DNA from: Chondrilla cf. caribensis
Lineage: Eukaryota > Porifera > Demospongiae > Chondrillida > Chondrillidae
Direction: 5' to 3'
Assembly: GCA_964020155.1 (NCBI GenBank)
Contig: OZ026568.1
Span: forward strand, 2,253,820-2,317,819
Length of the DNA: 64,000 bases
Made by a program: the position numbers and the translations under genes. Numbering within the stretch: position 1 is the stretch's first letter; each line of letters opens with the position of its first letter. The notes beneath the pieces are model-generated. The model was not told the origin of the DNA, did not search any database, and saw nothing but the letters and a program-made list of their open reading frames with translations. This document shows, one piece after another, positions 25,301 through 36,296 of this stretch.

Positions 25301-27071
25301 CGATTTATTTATCAATGGTTAGATATTGTTGTACCGTCCTTGTGGATTTACAATGGCTCAAGAAGTGCTTTGTTTCATATTCACAGTTCCTGGCGCTTCA
25401 GTAACACCAACGCCTGCAGCTAAGGGTAAGCTGTGCATCTTCCTGTCACTCTCATTGTGGTCATACGTACACCCACATACTGTACTGTGAAGATGTGGCT
25501 AGGTAGAGTGGACATGTTCAACTTGCACCAGACGAAACTTCATAGAACTTTCGTTAGAGTCTAACTACTTTATAAGTGACTACTGCAGTACAATTACTGC
25601 AATGATTACATGCTTTCACTGATGAAGGTACGTAGCCGGAAAGTATTGAAATGTTTCGTTTTTTGTGCAATTTTGGTTAGTGTACAACAAAGTGTTAAAC
25701 ATATAGCACACTCTATTCTTGAACCAATAGATGCATTTGCAATGGGTAAGGTGCATAAGGACATAGCTATGTTCATGATGAGCTCTGTGGAAGATTCGGA
25801 CAAGACCGATCAATCCTTCATAAAGGTTGGGAAACTACAAACGTACGGCTGTGTAATGTATAGTCACGTATCAGTGCATAGCTTACTCTCGAGTACCAGG
25901 TGACAAATATTGTGGAGTCACTTCAAAAATAGGAATGGGACCTTGACTGGGTGTTGGAGAGAGTTACTCATGTGACATTACCTTCAGGCAGTAGTTTAGT
26001 GCTGATATAGGAGTATTGTACCTGGGAGGGTGTCTGTTGCAGCATACTTTGCTGTGATGAGAAGCAATCTTTATAGCTAGCACTGTTTCAAAGAGATCAA
26101 AGCGAATGAGATACTCAAAAAATTCTTATTTTATATATTCAAATGAACAGTTCACTTGGTAGATGACATGACAAATTTCGTGCTTCTTGTTGGAATCAAG
26201 CAGTCAACAGTGGATTTCAGTCTCCCATAACCGGGTCACTACAGCCCTGTATCCAATAATTATAATATTCACTGAAACTAAGTCCTATTTTGCATTCAGG
26301 CTATGTGAGACTACGTAGCTGATATTGGCACTATTTGCAACTTATTTTATTACAGTGTAATCCTATCAGTAAAATTCGCAGATGGGGGAATTCCTGTACT
26401 CAGGAAGCTTCCTGTATGTCCCTGTCAAACCTATGTGTACTAAAATGATCAATTCCCTTGATATCCCTTGATACGAAGGGATTCAGTCTAGGCATAATCA
26501 AACCAAAGTGTCTGTGTCTGTTAACCAGAGGTACCTCAGGGGTAGTTTCATGTAGAAAACAATATAATAATGTTTGCTAACTATCATGCAGCATTGTTTT
26601 CACAGCCGACAGTGAGTTGCTAGGCAATTACTTGACAAATTTAATAACAATTACAAGTGTATAATATCAAGGGGAGTAGATAATAGGATATTCGTATACT
26701 TTGCACTTTGATCTGCCCACGCAACATACCACAATGTATTAACAGTACGGAATATAATATTATATGTACTAAAGTAGTTATGTATGTACTATGATAGCGG
26801 ACAGAAGCAAGAGTACCTTACTTTTGTAGGTGTTAATTGTGTGTAGTCTGTGAATCATATTGTGTTCTTTCCTGCCTGCATTGATCCACAGGAACTGTCT
26901 GTGAAGACACGGGAGTTGATTAACAATCTGAAGACACTCGCAGCAAAGTCTGTTGGTCCGGATGCTGAACCAAAGTTAACTTTGGAGATATTACAGGAGA
27001 GAAAGCTCACCCCAACCATGGAGAATTTTCTGTATGGACTAGCATCTGCTGAAGGGCTTGTTGAGCTATAG
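22366..27071 (+). CDS. DENND10: DENND10 (FAM45A) DENN-domain protein, complete, nine exons
   Basis: DENN-family protein; in mammals it acts on late endosomes and is reported as an exchange factor for Rab27. Exons: 22366-22405, 22477-22679, 23047-23079, 23841-24042, 24521-24632, 25145-25317, 25387-25425, 25731-25825, 26892-27071. They join in frame to 358 codons plus a stop, against about 357 in human. Landmarks: EKDKNGDVLWTWSFPTIDS at the start, DFNPEKY (exon 4), LLKKRIAVYSPQLK (exon 5), LPLFVWHRQNWNILYPHVE (exon 6), AFAMGKVHKDIAMFMMSSVE (exon 8), and TMENFLYGLASAEGLVEL at the C-terminus. The start is the ATG just after the shared promoter. Introns 22680-23046, 23080-23840, 24043-24520, 24633-25144 and 25826-26891 show nothing else I can support. 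Confidence 0.97.
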
Positions 27072-27133
27072 GTCTAATTTAATTTCAATGGAAGTGTGCA
27101 CCCATAGCTGTTTTTAGTATGTTGTATGTACGA

Positions 27134-27139
27134 AATAAA
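27134..27139 (+). terminator. AATAAA polyadenylation signal of DENND10
   Basis: Canonical hexamer 63 bases after the DENND10 stop codon. A perfect ATGCATGCATGCAT palindrome (about 27152-27170) follows at once. Confidence 0.7.
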
Positions 27140-27678
27140 ACATGGCCAACATGCATGCATGCATGTTGGCCATGCATGCATAGTAAGGTAAAGAATATGT
27201 GTTGTTATTTGCATACGTGCAGTTATTATATGTGAATATTATTAATGTTGAAACCCAGTATTGAATTCTATGTACGCATAATTATAATGGCTAGAGTGTA
27301 TGTGTCCTTATAAAATAATAATATTATAACTGAATACGATGTAACTCTTACACAGCATTGTTTTCATAGTGTGCGGAATCAGCTGTAATTTTCCAACCAA
27401 TTATCGGTGCATAGTAACTGATTAATTGATCAAGTAATCACCCGAGGTGATAAAGTGGGTGTAACTGGAAACCACTCCCACTTTGTTTGACTAAGTAGTC
27501 ATCCAACAAGTCCTTACATTTGAGGTGCTCTTGAAGTACATACATTATTGAACCAATGGAGTGGAGGTTCTGGGTATTAAACGTAGAGTGCGCTTTTAAA
27601 AATCCGTAACTTACATGTACGGAACCGTCCTCGCGTGTTTCAAGGTGTCGGGGATTGACTATAAAGGGGGCCGGGGCG

Positions 27679-27740
27679 TAGTCTGGCCTGCTACGACCGT
27701 CCCACCAAGCGCCCTGAGCGAGGAAGGGGAGGGACGTTGT
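27679..27740 (+). repeat. Probable solo MULE-like end next to the Ginger-like left terminus
   Basis: TAGTCTGGCCTGCTACGACC resembles the ends of the MULE-like element at 37849/41802 (TAGTCTGGCKCGCTAGACC). It stops close to the TGTTCCG start of the large element at about 27739. No partner end or target duplication was found here. Confidence 0.35.
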
Positions 27741-27993
27741 TCCGTACCAAGTTGACTCCGACACCTTTTAAGCGCCCGTAATAAACGCCTGCCCCAAGTT
27801 GGCACCAGGAATTGCGCAAACACGCTTTACTTTCGAAGAGGGTTTCGGACGGCGTAGTTTCCAACTCATGGCACTGGGGGTTGCATATGAAGATCAGACG
27901 GTAAGTTTTATAACTTTAAAGGCGATCATTTCATTATTGTCTATTTAAATTTTACTGATTACATGGGAAAAGCTAATAAAGTTAGATGCTATG

Positions 27994-30900
27994 TTAAAGT
28001 CCTTTTGAAGCGTAGTATTGTACAACGTCATCATTTGTCATCTTGCCGAGAACTTCTTTTATCAACTTGACCATCGCCTGCATGTGTGAACAAGTTGTAT
28101 GGAAGTAATGTCCACACAAAACCTCTCTTCCACATGATATTAGGCTTACCTGTGGAAAAAGAAGGTTATTTGCAAACACTTGAGCCATTTCAAAATTCCA
28201 CTGAAAGAAAGGCACGGCTACCTCTGATAGGTACATTAGTACCTCCATTGCCTTCAACAAAAGAAACACCAGATGTTGGCCTGTCTAGAACTTGTATAAT
28301 TTATTCTTGAAGTGCGCATGTAATGATATTGTTTAGACCTACCAATTGTCCCTGCAAAGGAAAGTGTTTTACGAGTTTGAATCGGCTTCCTCCTTCCTCC
28401 ATATTAACCCCAAGGCACAAGTAGGTAAAGTCTTGCTACATGGTGTAATGGTGTAATGTAGTGAGAATTTACTGCATTAACTTTTACAATAGGGTCAGGT
28501 ACATGTTAATATTATGTAACATAAAGCTATGCATAAAGTACGTATGTACTGTACCTCATGCTCCTTCAGCACCTTGACTACTCTCTCCCGAGTGAACATC
28601 ACAGTTCTGTTCAAAAGTTACTTTTCATTCTCATACAAAGGTTAGAGAACTGTGTCATGTACAACTCACTCATCGTCTAGTGATTGTGGAGTTATTCGAA
28701 GCAATTGTTCGAAATAACTATCAACCTGGCCCTTTGTCAGTACAGGTACGCACATTTCCTCTCCATAGACGTCCTTGCTTTTAATGATGGGTACAGAGTT
28801 GTAGTCCACATTTGCTCTGAGCCATTCCCCTGTAGTATAGCATCATTTGTAATAGATAAACATTATGTTTTCATATATAACTTGCAGAATGTACTGAGAA
28901 AATGGTTCATCTTCAATAGGATACATTTTAATTTCCATTTCTCTTGAATCATCTGAGGAGCAATCCCACACTGATCTATCGTCCTACAAGATCATGGCAT
29001 CAGTAAATAAATGTCATTGTAATATGCTGGAATTATGACTTACGTATGTATGTACGTATCTAGTAATAAAAATGGAACCTACAAAATATTCATCAATATC
29101 CAGTACCACATTGTGCTTGTACTCTAGCACCTCCTGTATCTTTTGTGTGTCACATCCATTCACAACAGCTCTGCATTAATGGTACTTAATCACGCCAGTT
29201 GTGATAGTTACTTGGCATGTTAGCTCTCCTCTTTGGTCGTATTTACGCACCCTGATAGATAATGAGACAAAAAAGTCTTTTTCAGATCTTGTATGTCATC
29301 TGTAGTGGACCATCTTTTTTTGAAAACAATCTCATAGGTACTCTGCATGTTTTGGATGAATATTGATTATTGCTTAAAGTTATGTTACACTTACATGGCA
29401 ATATGTCACTAACTTATTAGTACTACGTACGTACGTACATAGTCAATGTGTAAACATACGTACCCTACATAGTAGTAGTTTGGCATCATAGTCAGTTATG
29501 TTGGTATCTTTACATGATTTGGTTGAAATCTGTCATATTGTGTACAATAAAATACATGATTATAGATGTAATGTATTTCAATGCTGCATTCATACACACA
29601 CATGTAAGAGTCATTAAAAAAGGTGTAAAATATGGCTTGTGTACATACTTACATCCTGTTTTTGAATGGTTGTAGGTAGGAAATCTCTTTTGAATTCATG
29701 TGGGAGGTTCTCCAGCATCATTTGACTGCATTAAGGTAAAGCGATTACATTTTTATGTCTTTACATAATATTCTAACATATGTACATACCTACATACGTA
29801 CATACGTATCTGCAGTTGAAGTTGTATTAATACTTAATCAATTAAATGAGCATACCAAAATTCATCTGAGAAGCTTTGCATATCACTTCACTAACTGCTC
29901 CCATTGCATGGATCTATTATTATAGCTTCCTTTCTTGGTACCATCAGTAGCTGTATGTGTGCAGGGTAATTTGGTTCTATCATCATGTGATCAACCTTAA
30001 TGTGCATTGCTCTTCTCACCAACACTACAGGCTTTCCTGTTGGATGTGGTTGACATAAGATGCCACCCTTCTGGCATATCATTTCTGAAGCTTTCTGCTG
30101 GTGGTTGTAAGGTGAAGCATTGATGTTTGTGCATACACTGCAGATACGTATACGTATGTCCAGACCAAGAATTCACCTTTAATGTCTCATTTAAGAAGCT
30201 GCCGTCACTCCCCGTGGTTACCAGTGCAAATTTATGGCAACCTAGTCCCTGTGCTATTGAACATACGGTACTAATCATACAAAACTGAACGTTCTACGGG
30301 TACGGAACGGGCGTACCCGTACCCGTTCCGTACCCGTACCCACTAAACGGGAACGGCCGTTTGCCGAACTTGACGATTGCAAAAATGTACACCTACGTAG
30401 TGATACCTAGATTAACACCTATGTATCTCCTTTTCATCGTGTTATACTTCGTTAGAAGATGGTTTTTTCGAGTTACGTGAAGCAGCGAATTCTCTATTGT
30501 CGTCGTTCGAGAAAAAGCTACGCAGAAGACGACGAAACGACCGCGGTCGAACTCTAACAACTACTTAAGAGCGAATTGTATCACGCCTCGCTATCCACGA
30601 TACGCCGAGGAACACTCATGACGGGAGAAGAACGTACGTACGTACGTAGAAAGATCGTTTCGAAATAGTACTTCATTATAAAAATTAACGCGTACGTAAC
30701 AAAATCAATGATAACACGAGGTGTCGATTACGGTAAGAACGGGCGTTTTCACACTACGGGTACGCCCGTAGAACGTTCAGTTTTGTACCGTACGTATATC
30801 ATCCATTATGGTACAGGACCAAACCTGTACCATAATTTATAGTACACACTTTGAATTTATCTCTTTGTGACCATGCCTCCAGAAATTTAAGGTAACATAA

Positions 30901-31255
30901 CATTATCTGGAGAAGTGCATATAACAGAATCACATATGTACGTATTCTCCTGATGCTATATACACCTAGCTTTACATACGTACGTACTTCATTCTTAAAT
31001 TCCGTCCCGTCCATTATCCACGATATATCCATTTCTGTGGTTGTGAAACCACAGAATGTCAGAAGTGAGTGCTTTATATCAGTTTGTTCGTCTTGTTCAA
31101 AGAGAAGATATATTCCTGTAACATTATATCTGAATACAATTGCAAATGCTTACCACTTGCAATTGTTGATAGGGTGCTGTCCATTGTGTTCAAGTCAATC
31201 ATTGGCCTAGGTATTTTTTGGTAGACAATTTTGCTTCGCATGACATTATCCTTAA
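27994..31255 (-). CDS. Continuation of the integrase-CXXC gene, or a second gene: unrecognised multi-exon protein region
   Basis: A run of exon-like blocks in one direction with good splice signals, about: 31154-31255 (RSKIVYQKIPRPMIDLNTMD), 30988-31034, 30830-30906, 30177-30248 (GLGCHKFALVTTGSDGSFLN), 29893-30094 (ICQKGGILCQPHPTGKPVVL; then HIQLLMVPRKEAIIIDPC), 29667-29727, 29468-29528, 29250-29341, 29083-29172, 28888-28984 (VWDCSSDDSREMEIKMYPIE), 28672-28825 (EWLRANVDYNSVPIIKSKDV), 28558-28609, 28340-28425, 28150-28284 and 27994-28080 (stop). No clear domain is recognised. The HIQLLMVPRKEAIIIDP stretch faintly recalls the His-to-Asp segment of cysteine proteases used by transposons, but no catalytic Cys context was found. 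Strand and spacing suggest it continues the CXXC gene. Confidence 0.5.
30280..30785. mobile_element. TA-flanked TIR element with CGGGTACGG-rich ends
   Basis: CAAAACTGAACGTTCTACGG at the left and its complement at the right, flanked by TA on both sides. Each end holds inverted GGGTACGGAACGGGCGTACC words. It sits in an intron of the unrecognised gene, which stays spliceable around it. Design similar to 4071-4510. Confidence 0.72.
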
Positions 31256-31633
31256 CTGTGGTTCATACAATTTCTGTACATACAGTTTATGTTCTTGCTC
31301 CATTTGTGACTGCCTTTTAAGTTTCCTTGGTCCTAGTACATAATGTAGACTGGCATTCTGTACATGTCTGTTTGTAAATACAGAGGAGTGTGAGTGTGTA
31401 AGTATATCACATATACGCTTATGAGACTTTACAGTACCTATCACTTGAGCAATGTATTACTTCTGATGTTAGTTTCTCCCTCAGTATTGGCATATCATTC
31501 TTGATAATACAAGAGTATATGTACATACGCACATATAGTGTATTGTTGACCAGACTAATAATGGGTATAAAATACATTATCACTTACTTGGGTGAAATCA
31601 AATATATACGCGTATTACAATGTATTTCCCCAC

Positions 31634-34506
31634 CTGTAAATGCCTTGTTCGTGCTGGATTTGCTGGATTTGATGGATTTGATGGATTCAATATCACTGAC
31701 ATCTTGAGAAGAATCCCAGTTCTGGCACTTCCTAGCAGTGCATGCTTGCTTCAGTTTACCTTCACCACCAAACTTGACTTTATCTAGACAATGTCTGCAT
31801 TTTCCACAGTCTGGTTGATGACAGCCACTGCAGTTGTTGCATCTTTGCAGTCGTTTCACTGGAGTGCACAGTGTTCAGAGATATTAGTAATATGTACTTT
31901 TGAGTGTTCGTTATGCTCTTATGTGTGATGTTTTTTTTGCTGATTCAGTCCCTTTTTGTGTGTCTTTGGCTGTTTATCTACGTACGTACATTCATGTGAT
32001 GCGTGTATTCATTGAACCATATACATATGTTGGAATGGTATTACATACACTGTTCTTAATAGCTGCCTTACATTGGTCCCTGTGATTGTATTTTTCACTG
32101 GCTTTGTGGAGGGATATTTGTGGACTACTTTCCCAGGTACTAATGTCCAATGTGCGGGTCATGGTACCCACATACTCATTCACATCCGAAGCTGTCAGCA
32201 CATCCTTAATAAGACCGTATGATGTCAACACCCGATATTGAGGCTGTTTATGGTTGGATACATGGGCTATAACTCCCGGGACTCTTTGTACATCTACAGA
32301 TGCACGTAGCTTTCTGGGCACCCTCACTGTTACTGCTGTCTTGACTGGTAGGGTTTCCATTCTTGTCTTCTTCTTCTTGTTGTACTTGATAGTCATTTTA
32401 TCTGCAGTTTTCAAATAGGCATCCAAGACTTTACTTCGCACCTTTCTATGCCTCTCTTGTGTACCCAGATTGTCATCTGTGGGTAGATGACACAGGTTAA
32501 ATCCTATACTGTGCGCATCAAATGTTACAATAATGGGGACAATAACCTAAGAAGTCACTATCTTTGCTATCGTCACTTGCAGTCATTTGCAGATCAGCTT
32601 TTGATTGGCCTGTAGGTTGTGTACGCATGATGATTATGCATACCTACCTCAGATTTTACATTCATGACTTAACACTGACACCATGAGTCACTATTTTGGC
32701 CATCCTTACTTGCTGTGATTTGTAAATCTGTACTTGATTGGCCTTCAAGTTCAATAAAAGTAATGGTTATGCATACGTACATGCGTAATGCCTAGTCTTA
32801 CCAACCATTATCATATCTGTTGTGTACATCTTTCTTGTTACTAATCAGGGTTGTCATATTCACTTCAGGAGGATCATCTCCATTATCATCTTCGTCTGAC
32901 AGTGTAATAGGATCTTCCACTTGTGATTGTTCTTCACCTACATATATGCATGTACATGTAAGCAAGAAAAAGTGTGGGTACATTCATATGGATGTATGGA
33001 TGTCCATAGTGTATGCATATGTACACAGACTCAGCAATGTCATGCGCATTCAATGGTCTCCTTGTCTCACTGTCAGCAGTGGTGTCTTCGATTGGCGAGT
33101 CAGGCGGTGGTGGGTCTTTAGTGGCTTTTTCAAAGGTTTCCTCTTCCACAATATCCTCAACGTCACTCTCTTGAAGAGTTGTACTGTGTCCATCAGGAAC
33201 CAGAGTTGCTGGAGGGAGTTGTCCGAACACAGCTTCATAAGGTGTCATTTTAATTGCCTCTGAAACCTGTGTGTTCATGGTATCTGTAGTGGGGTATATT
33301 GAGAGTCACACATTAGTGAAACATAATTTAGTGTAGAAATAGGTGATTCCACATCCAGTATGGTCTTACACTGTATTTGTGGTAGCCGCGAAGCCCAACT
33401 GTTGCTGCCAGTGTCACAGAATAAGGCTGACAACATTCGCTCCACAGTGTAATTGCCCAGCTCCACCAGTCCCTGCGTCTGGCTATGACGAGGCCTGCCA
33501 GTTATCAATTGCACCCGACCAGGCCAGGATTTGATGATATTCTCAATCACCTGTTCACAAATTCCCAGCCATTGTCGGAATGCAGAATTCTTGGCACACC
33601 AAAGTACGAAAATACTTTGTGCACCAAGTTACTGGCCACTACGTTGGCACCTTTGCTCTTCATAGCAAAGAGTACATGGTACTTAGTGAAATGATCCACA
33701 AAGTGACCAATATACTTGTAATCCCCATCTGGTCTTGACTGCATGTCTATCAAGTCTATCTGTATTGAGTTTAAATGTTACACTGCCAGTGGTGAATTCA
33801 AAGTGAATACATACGTACGTAATGCTCTGTCACTGCGTATATTTGTACTCACCTGACACTGGGTTAGGAAACCTTTGGAAATGATAGGTTTGAGAGGATC
33901 CCTTGTGATTTGTACAGTTTTCACCTGACATGTTGTGCACAATTTAACATAATGTTGCACCACATACCGGGGCACATTTTTATATACTTCCTGAATCTGT
34001 GAATTAAAGATGATACCAAGGTACGTATGTATGCACTATACAAAAATATGCAATCAACACGTACCCTGCAAAAAGTCTTTCTAACACCACAATGCCCACC
34101 TTCCACTCTGTGAGCATTGTCAATTATGTCAAATATATCCTCTGTTGGTGCAACACGGAGATATGATCCACTCTCCTCCATTGTACCTTTATGAGCCTAG
34201 TGCAGTACAGGGAAATGGGGAGTCGCAATATGTGTACCTGTCAGATACTTTCGTCATTCAACTTACAGGAGCAACTAGTATTTTCTCATCACAGCCAGTG
34301 CTTGGAAAAGGATTCTGTTGTAAATGGAATCTGTTCCTCTTCACCCACCTTACAAATGTCTTGTCAGGGGTTACACTTCCCTGCCCTGACAGATGTGCTA
34401 TTACTGCCAAACACTCATCTCTGCTCAAAAGAGTGGAGTTCTTCTTGGATGCACGTCTATCAGCTTCCAACCATCTCTCAAAGTCTTCACGCTTGACTGT
34501 TGACAT
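31634..34506 (-). CDS. KRBA2/Ginger-type integrase with C-terminal CXXC zinc finger (multi-exon, one frameshift)
   Basis: DDE integrase of a cut-and-paste element joined to a CpG-reading zinc finger. Exons (minus strand): 34267-34506; 34065-34196 and 33853-33996, holding the H2C2 zinc-binding module (HRVEGGHCG ... LCTTCQ); 33370-33759, the integrase core (IDMQSRPDGDYKYIGHFVDH, HSDNGWEF, RPRHSQTQGLVELGN supplying D, D, E); 33027-33283 (MTPYEAVFGQLPP); 32802-32937 acidic; 32072-32476, SH3-like tail (RVPGVIAHVSNHKQPQYRVL); 31634-31858, the CXXC finger (CNNCSGCHQPDCGKCRHC, then KFGGEGKLKQ). A 1-base deletion near 33550 breaks the frame between WEFVN and VIENIIKSWPG. The joins at 33027/32937 and 32802/32476 do not resolve cleanly. 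The first ATG (34506) is the proposed start. Confidence 0.78.
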
Positions 34507-34890
34507 GCCTGCTATCTATTCAAATCAGATCAATTTTCTAATTAAAACCACTTCTTGCTAACTTAAAGTTAAAAGCTTCATTGCACCTATCGGTGAAAGG
34601 GTCTGGTCTTTAACTGTAGAGCACAATAGCTAGCTATCTCATGGACAGACTGACTAGAAAGTGTAACCCAACTGAGTTTTAACAATCTAACACACAGCCT
34701 CAATCCAAAACAATGTTGTGACTTCACTTGACCTATACACTAGTCCTTCATATTTGTCAATGAATACTTGGTCTAAATTTATTCTTATGAGAGGGAGTCA
34801 TTCCATCTGGTCCTGTTCACTCATTGTCCCAAGTTGACTCCTTTGTTTATAACAGGCACTAAAGTTGTGTTAGAGTCAACTTGGGACCCA

Positions 34891-35620
34891 TTGTCCCAAG
34901 TTGACTCCTTCGTTGGAGTGCAATCCTGTCCCAAGTTGACTCCTTTGTTGGAGTGCAATCCTGTCCCAAGTTGACTCCTTCGTTGGAGTGCAGTCCTGTC
35001 CCAAGTTGACTCCTTCGTTGGAGTGCAATCCTGTCCCAAGTTGACTCCTTCGTTGGAGTGCAATCCTGTCCCAAGTTGACTCCTTCGTTGGAGTGCAATC
35101 CTGTCCCAAGTTGACTCTTTCGTTGGAGTGCAATCCTGTCCCAAGTTGACTCCTTCGTTGGAGTGCAATCCTGTCCCAAGTTGACTCCTTTGTTGGAGTA
35201 CAATCCTGTCCCAAGTTGTCTCCTTTGTTGGAGTGCAATCCTGTCCCAAGTTGACTCCTTTGTTGGAGTGCAATCCTGTCCCAAGTTGACTCCTTTGTTG
35301 GAGTGCAATCCTGTCCCAAGTTGACTCCTTCGTTGGAGTGCAATCCTTTCCCAAGTTGACTCCTTCGTTGGAGTGCAATCCTGTCCCAAGTTGACTCCTT
35401 CGTTGGAGTGCAATCCTGTCCCAAGTTGACTCCTTCGTTGGAGTGCAATCCTGTCCCAAGTTGACTCCTTTGTTGGAGTACAATCCTGTCCCAAGTTGTC
35501 TCCTTTGTTGGAGTGCAATCCTGTCCCAAGTTGGCTCCTTCGTTGGAGTGCAATCCTGTCCCAAGTTGACTCCTTCGTTGGAGTACAATCCTGTCCCAAG
35601 TTGACTCCTTTGTTAGGGTC
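34891..35620. repeat. 35-bp tandem array, ~21 copies, carrying the terminal motif of the Ginger-like element
   Basis: The unit is GTCCCAAGTTGACTCCTTYG followed by TTGGAGTGCAATCCT, with very regular 35-base spacing from about 34891 to 35620; an extra half unit and an inverted word lie at 34824-34890. CCCAAGTTGACTCC is the same word found at both ends of the 10-kb element (about 27745 and 37800-37835). The array lies just upstream of the integrase gene start, between it and the right end. Confidence 0.95.
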
Positions 35621-35929
35621 ATTCATACCTATACACTACTTCATATCCTTATAAAGTCTGCTTGCAAGTTGACTTGTTTACTCATGATGTGTTTACCTTT
35701 TCTACATAGAAAATGATTATGAGATGTTTCTTCTCAAGAAAGATTTTTGTACTCTCCTTAGTTGTAAAAAGACATTATAGCTAATTTTAGTATGATTTAA
35801 TTTATAGCTTATACTATTTTATTTTTTTGGATTTTTGCAAAAATTATTGCTTCACCTAGTAGCTATATACAGAATAAGTGGGGAGCTGAATGGAAGGAAC
35901 GCTGTGAACTATAATTCAAGTATTACTGA

Positions 35930-35931
<2 letters not shown>

Positions 35932-35985
<54 letters not shown>
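35932..35985. repeat. (AT)n microsatellite
   Basis: About 52 bp of alternating TA. The 35640-35930 stretch before it shows no gene. Confidence 0.95.
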
Positions 35986-35987
<2 letters not shown>

Positions 35988-36042
35988 TTGCACGCATATA
36001 CAATCAGAATTTTCGGCTACTTAATCCTCATCTAAATACTAA

Positions 36043-36290
36043 AAACAAGTAATTCGAGTTCAAAAACTCGTGGGGCTCCGCCCCCCCCGCACTCGAATTA
36101 CTTGGCGTCTTCCTTAGATTCAGAATAACCTTCGCTGAGGTTATTACGTTCAGCAGAGCTTCAGCGCACGAATTCTAGCCCAATTTCCAATTGTCGGCGT
36201 TCGAAATCGGCCATCTTGTTTTCTCTCGCAATATAAATTATAATATAAATTCATTGTTACGGTTACGTGTAGGAACACATATTATATATA
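36043..36290 (+). repeat. Interspersed hairpin repeat, copy B
   Basis: The best preserved copy: CAAGTAATTCGAGT and ACTCGAATTACTTG form a perfect 14-bp stem around a GTGGGGCTCCGCCCCCC loop, then about 190 bp shared with copies at 10960-11275 and 50004-50270. It ends right at the start of the LINE fragment. Confidence 0.65.
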
Positions 36291-36296
36291 TATAAT

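Noticed and set aside
25606..25903. Open frames on both strands across DENND10 exon 8
   Set aside because: Only the plus-strand part from 25731 to 25825 fits the protein with proper splice sites; the rest is intron read-through.
27438..27764. 108-residue minus-strand frame (MSESTWYGTTSLPFLAQ...)
   Set aside because: It crosses the left end of the Ginger-like element and a MULE-like fragment and has no recognisable domain.
34891..35620. Possible CRISPR array
   Set aside because: The units are contiguous with no unique spacers, there are no cas genes, and the host is clearly eukaryotic.
34821..35626. Three overlapping ~250-residue minus-strand frames with a QLGTGLHSNEGVN-type repeat
   Set aside because: All three frames are open because a 35-bp unit without stops cycles through the frames. 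This is a property of the tandem array, not a protein.
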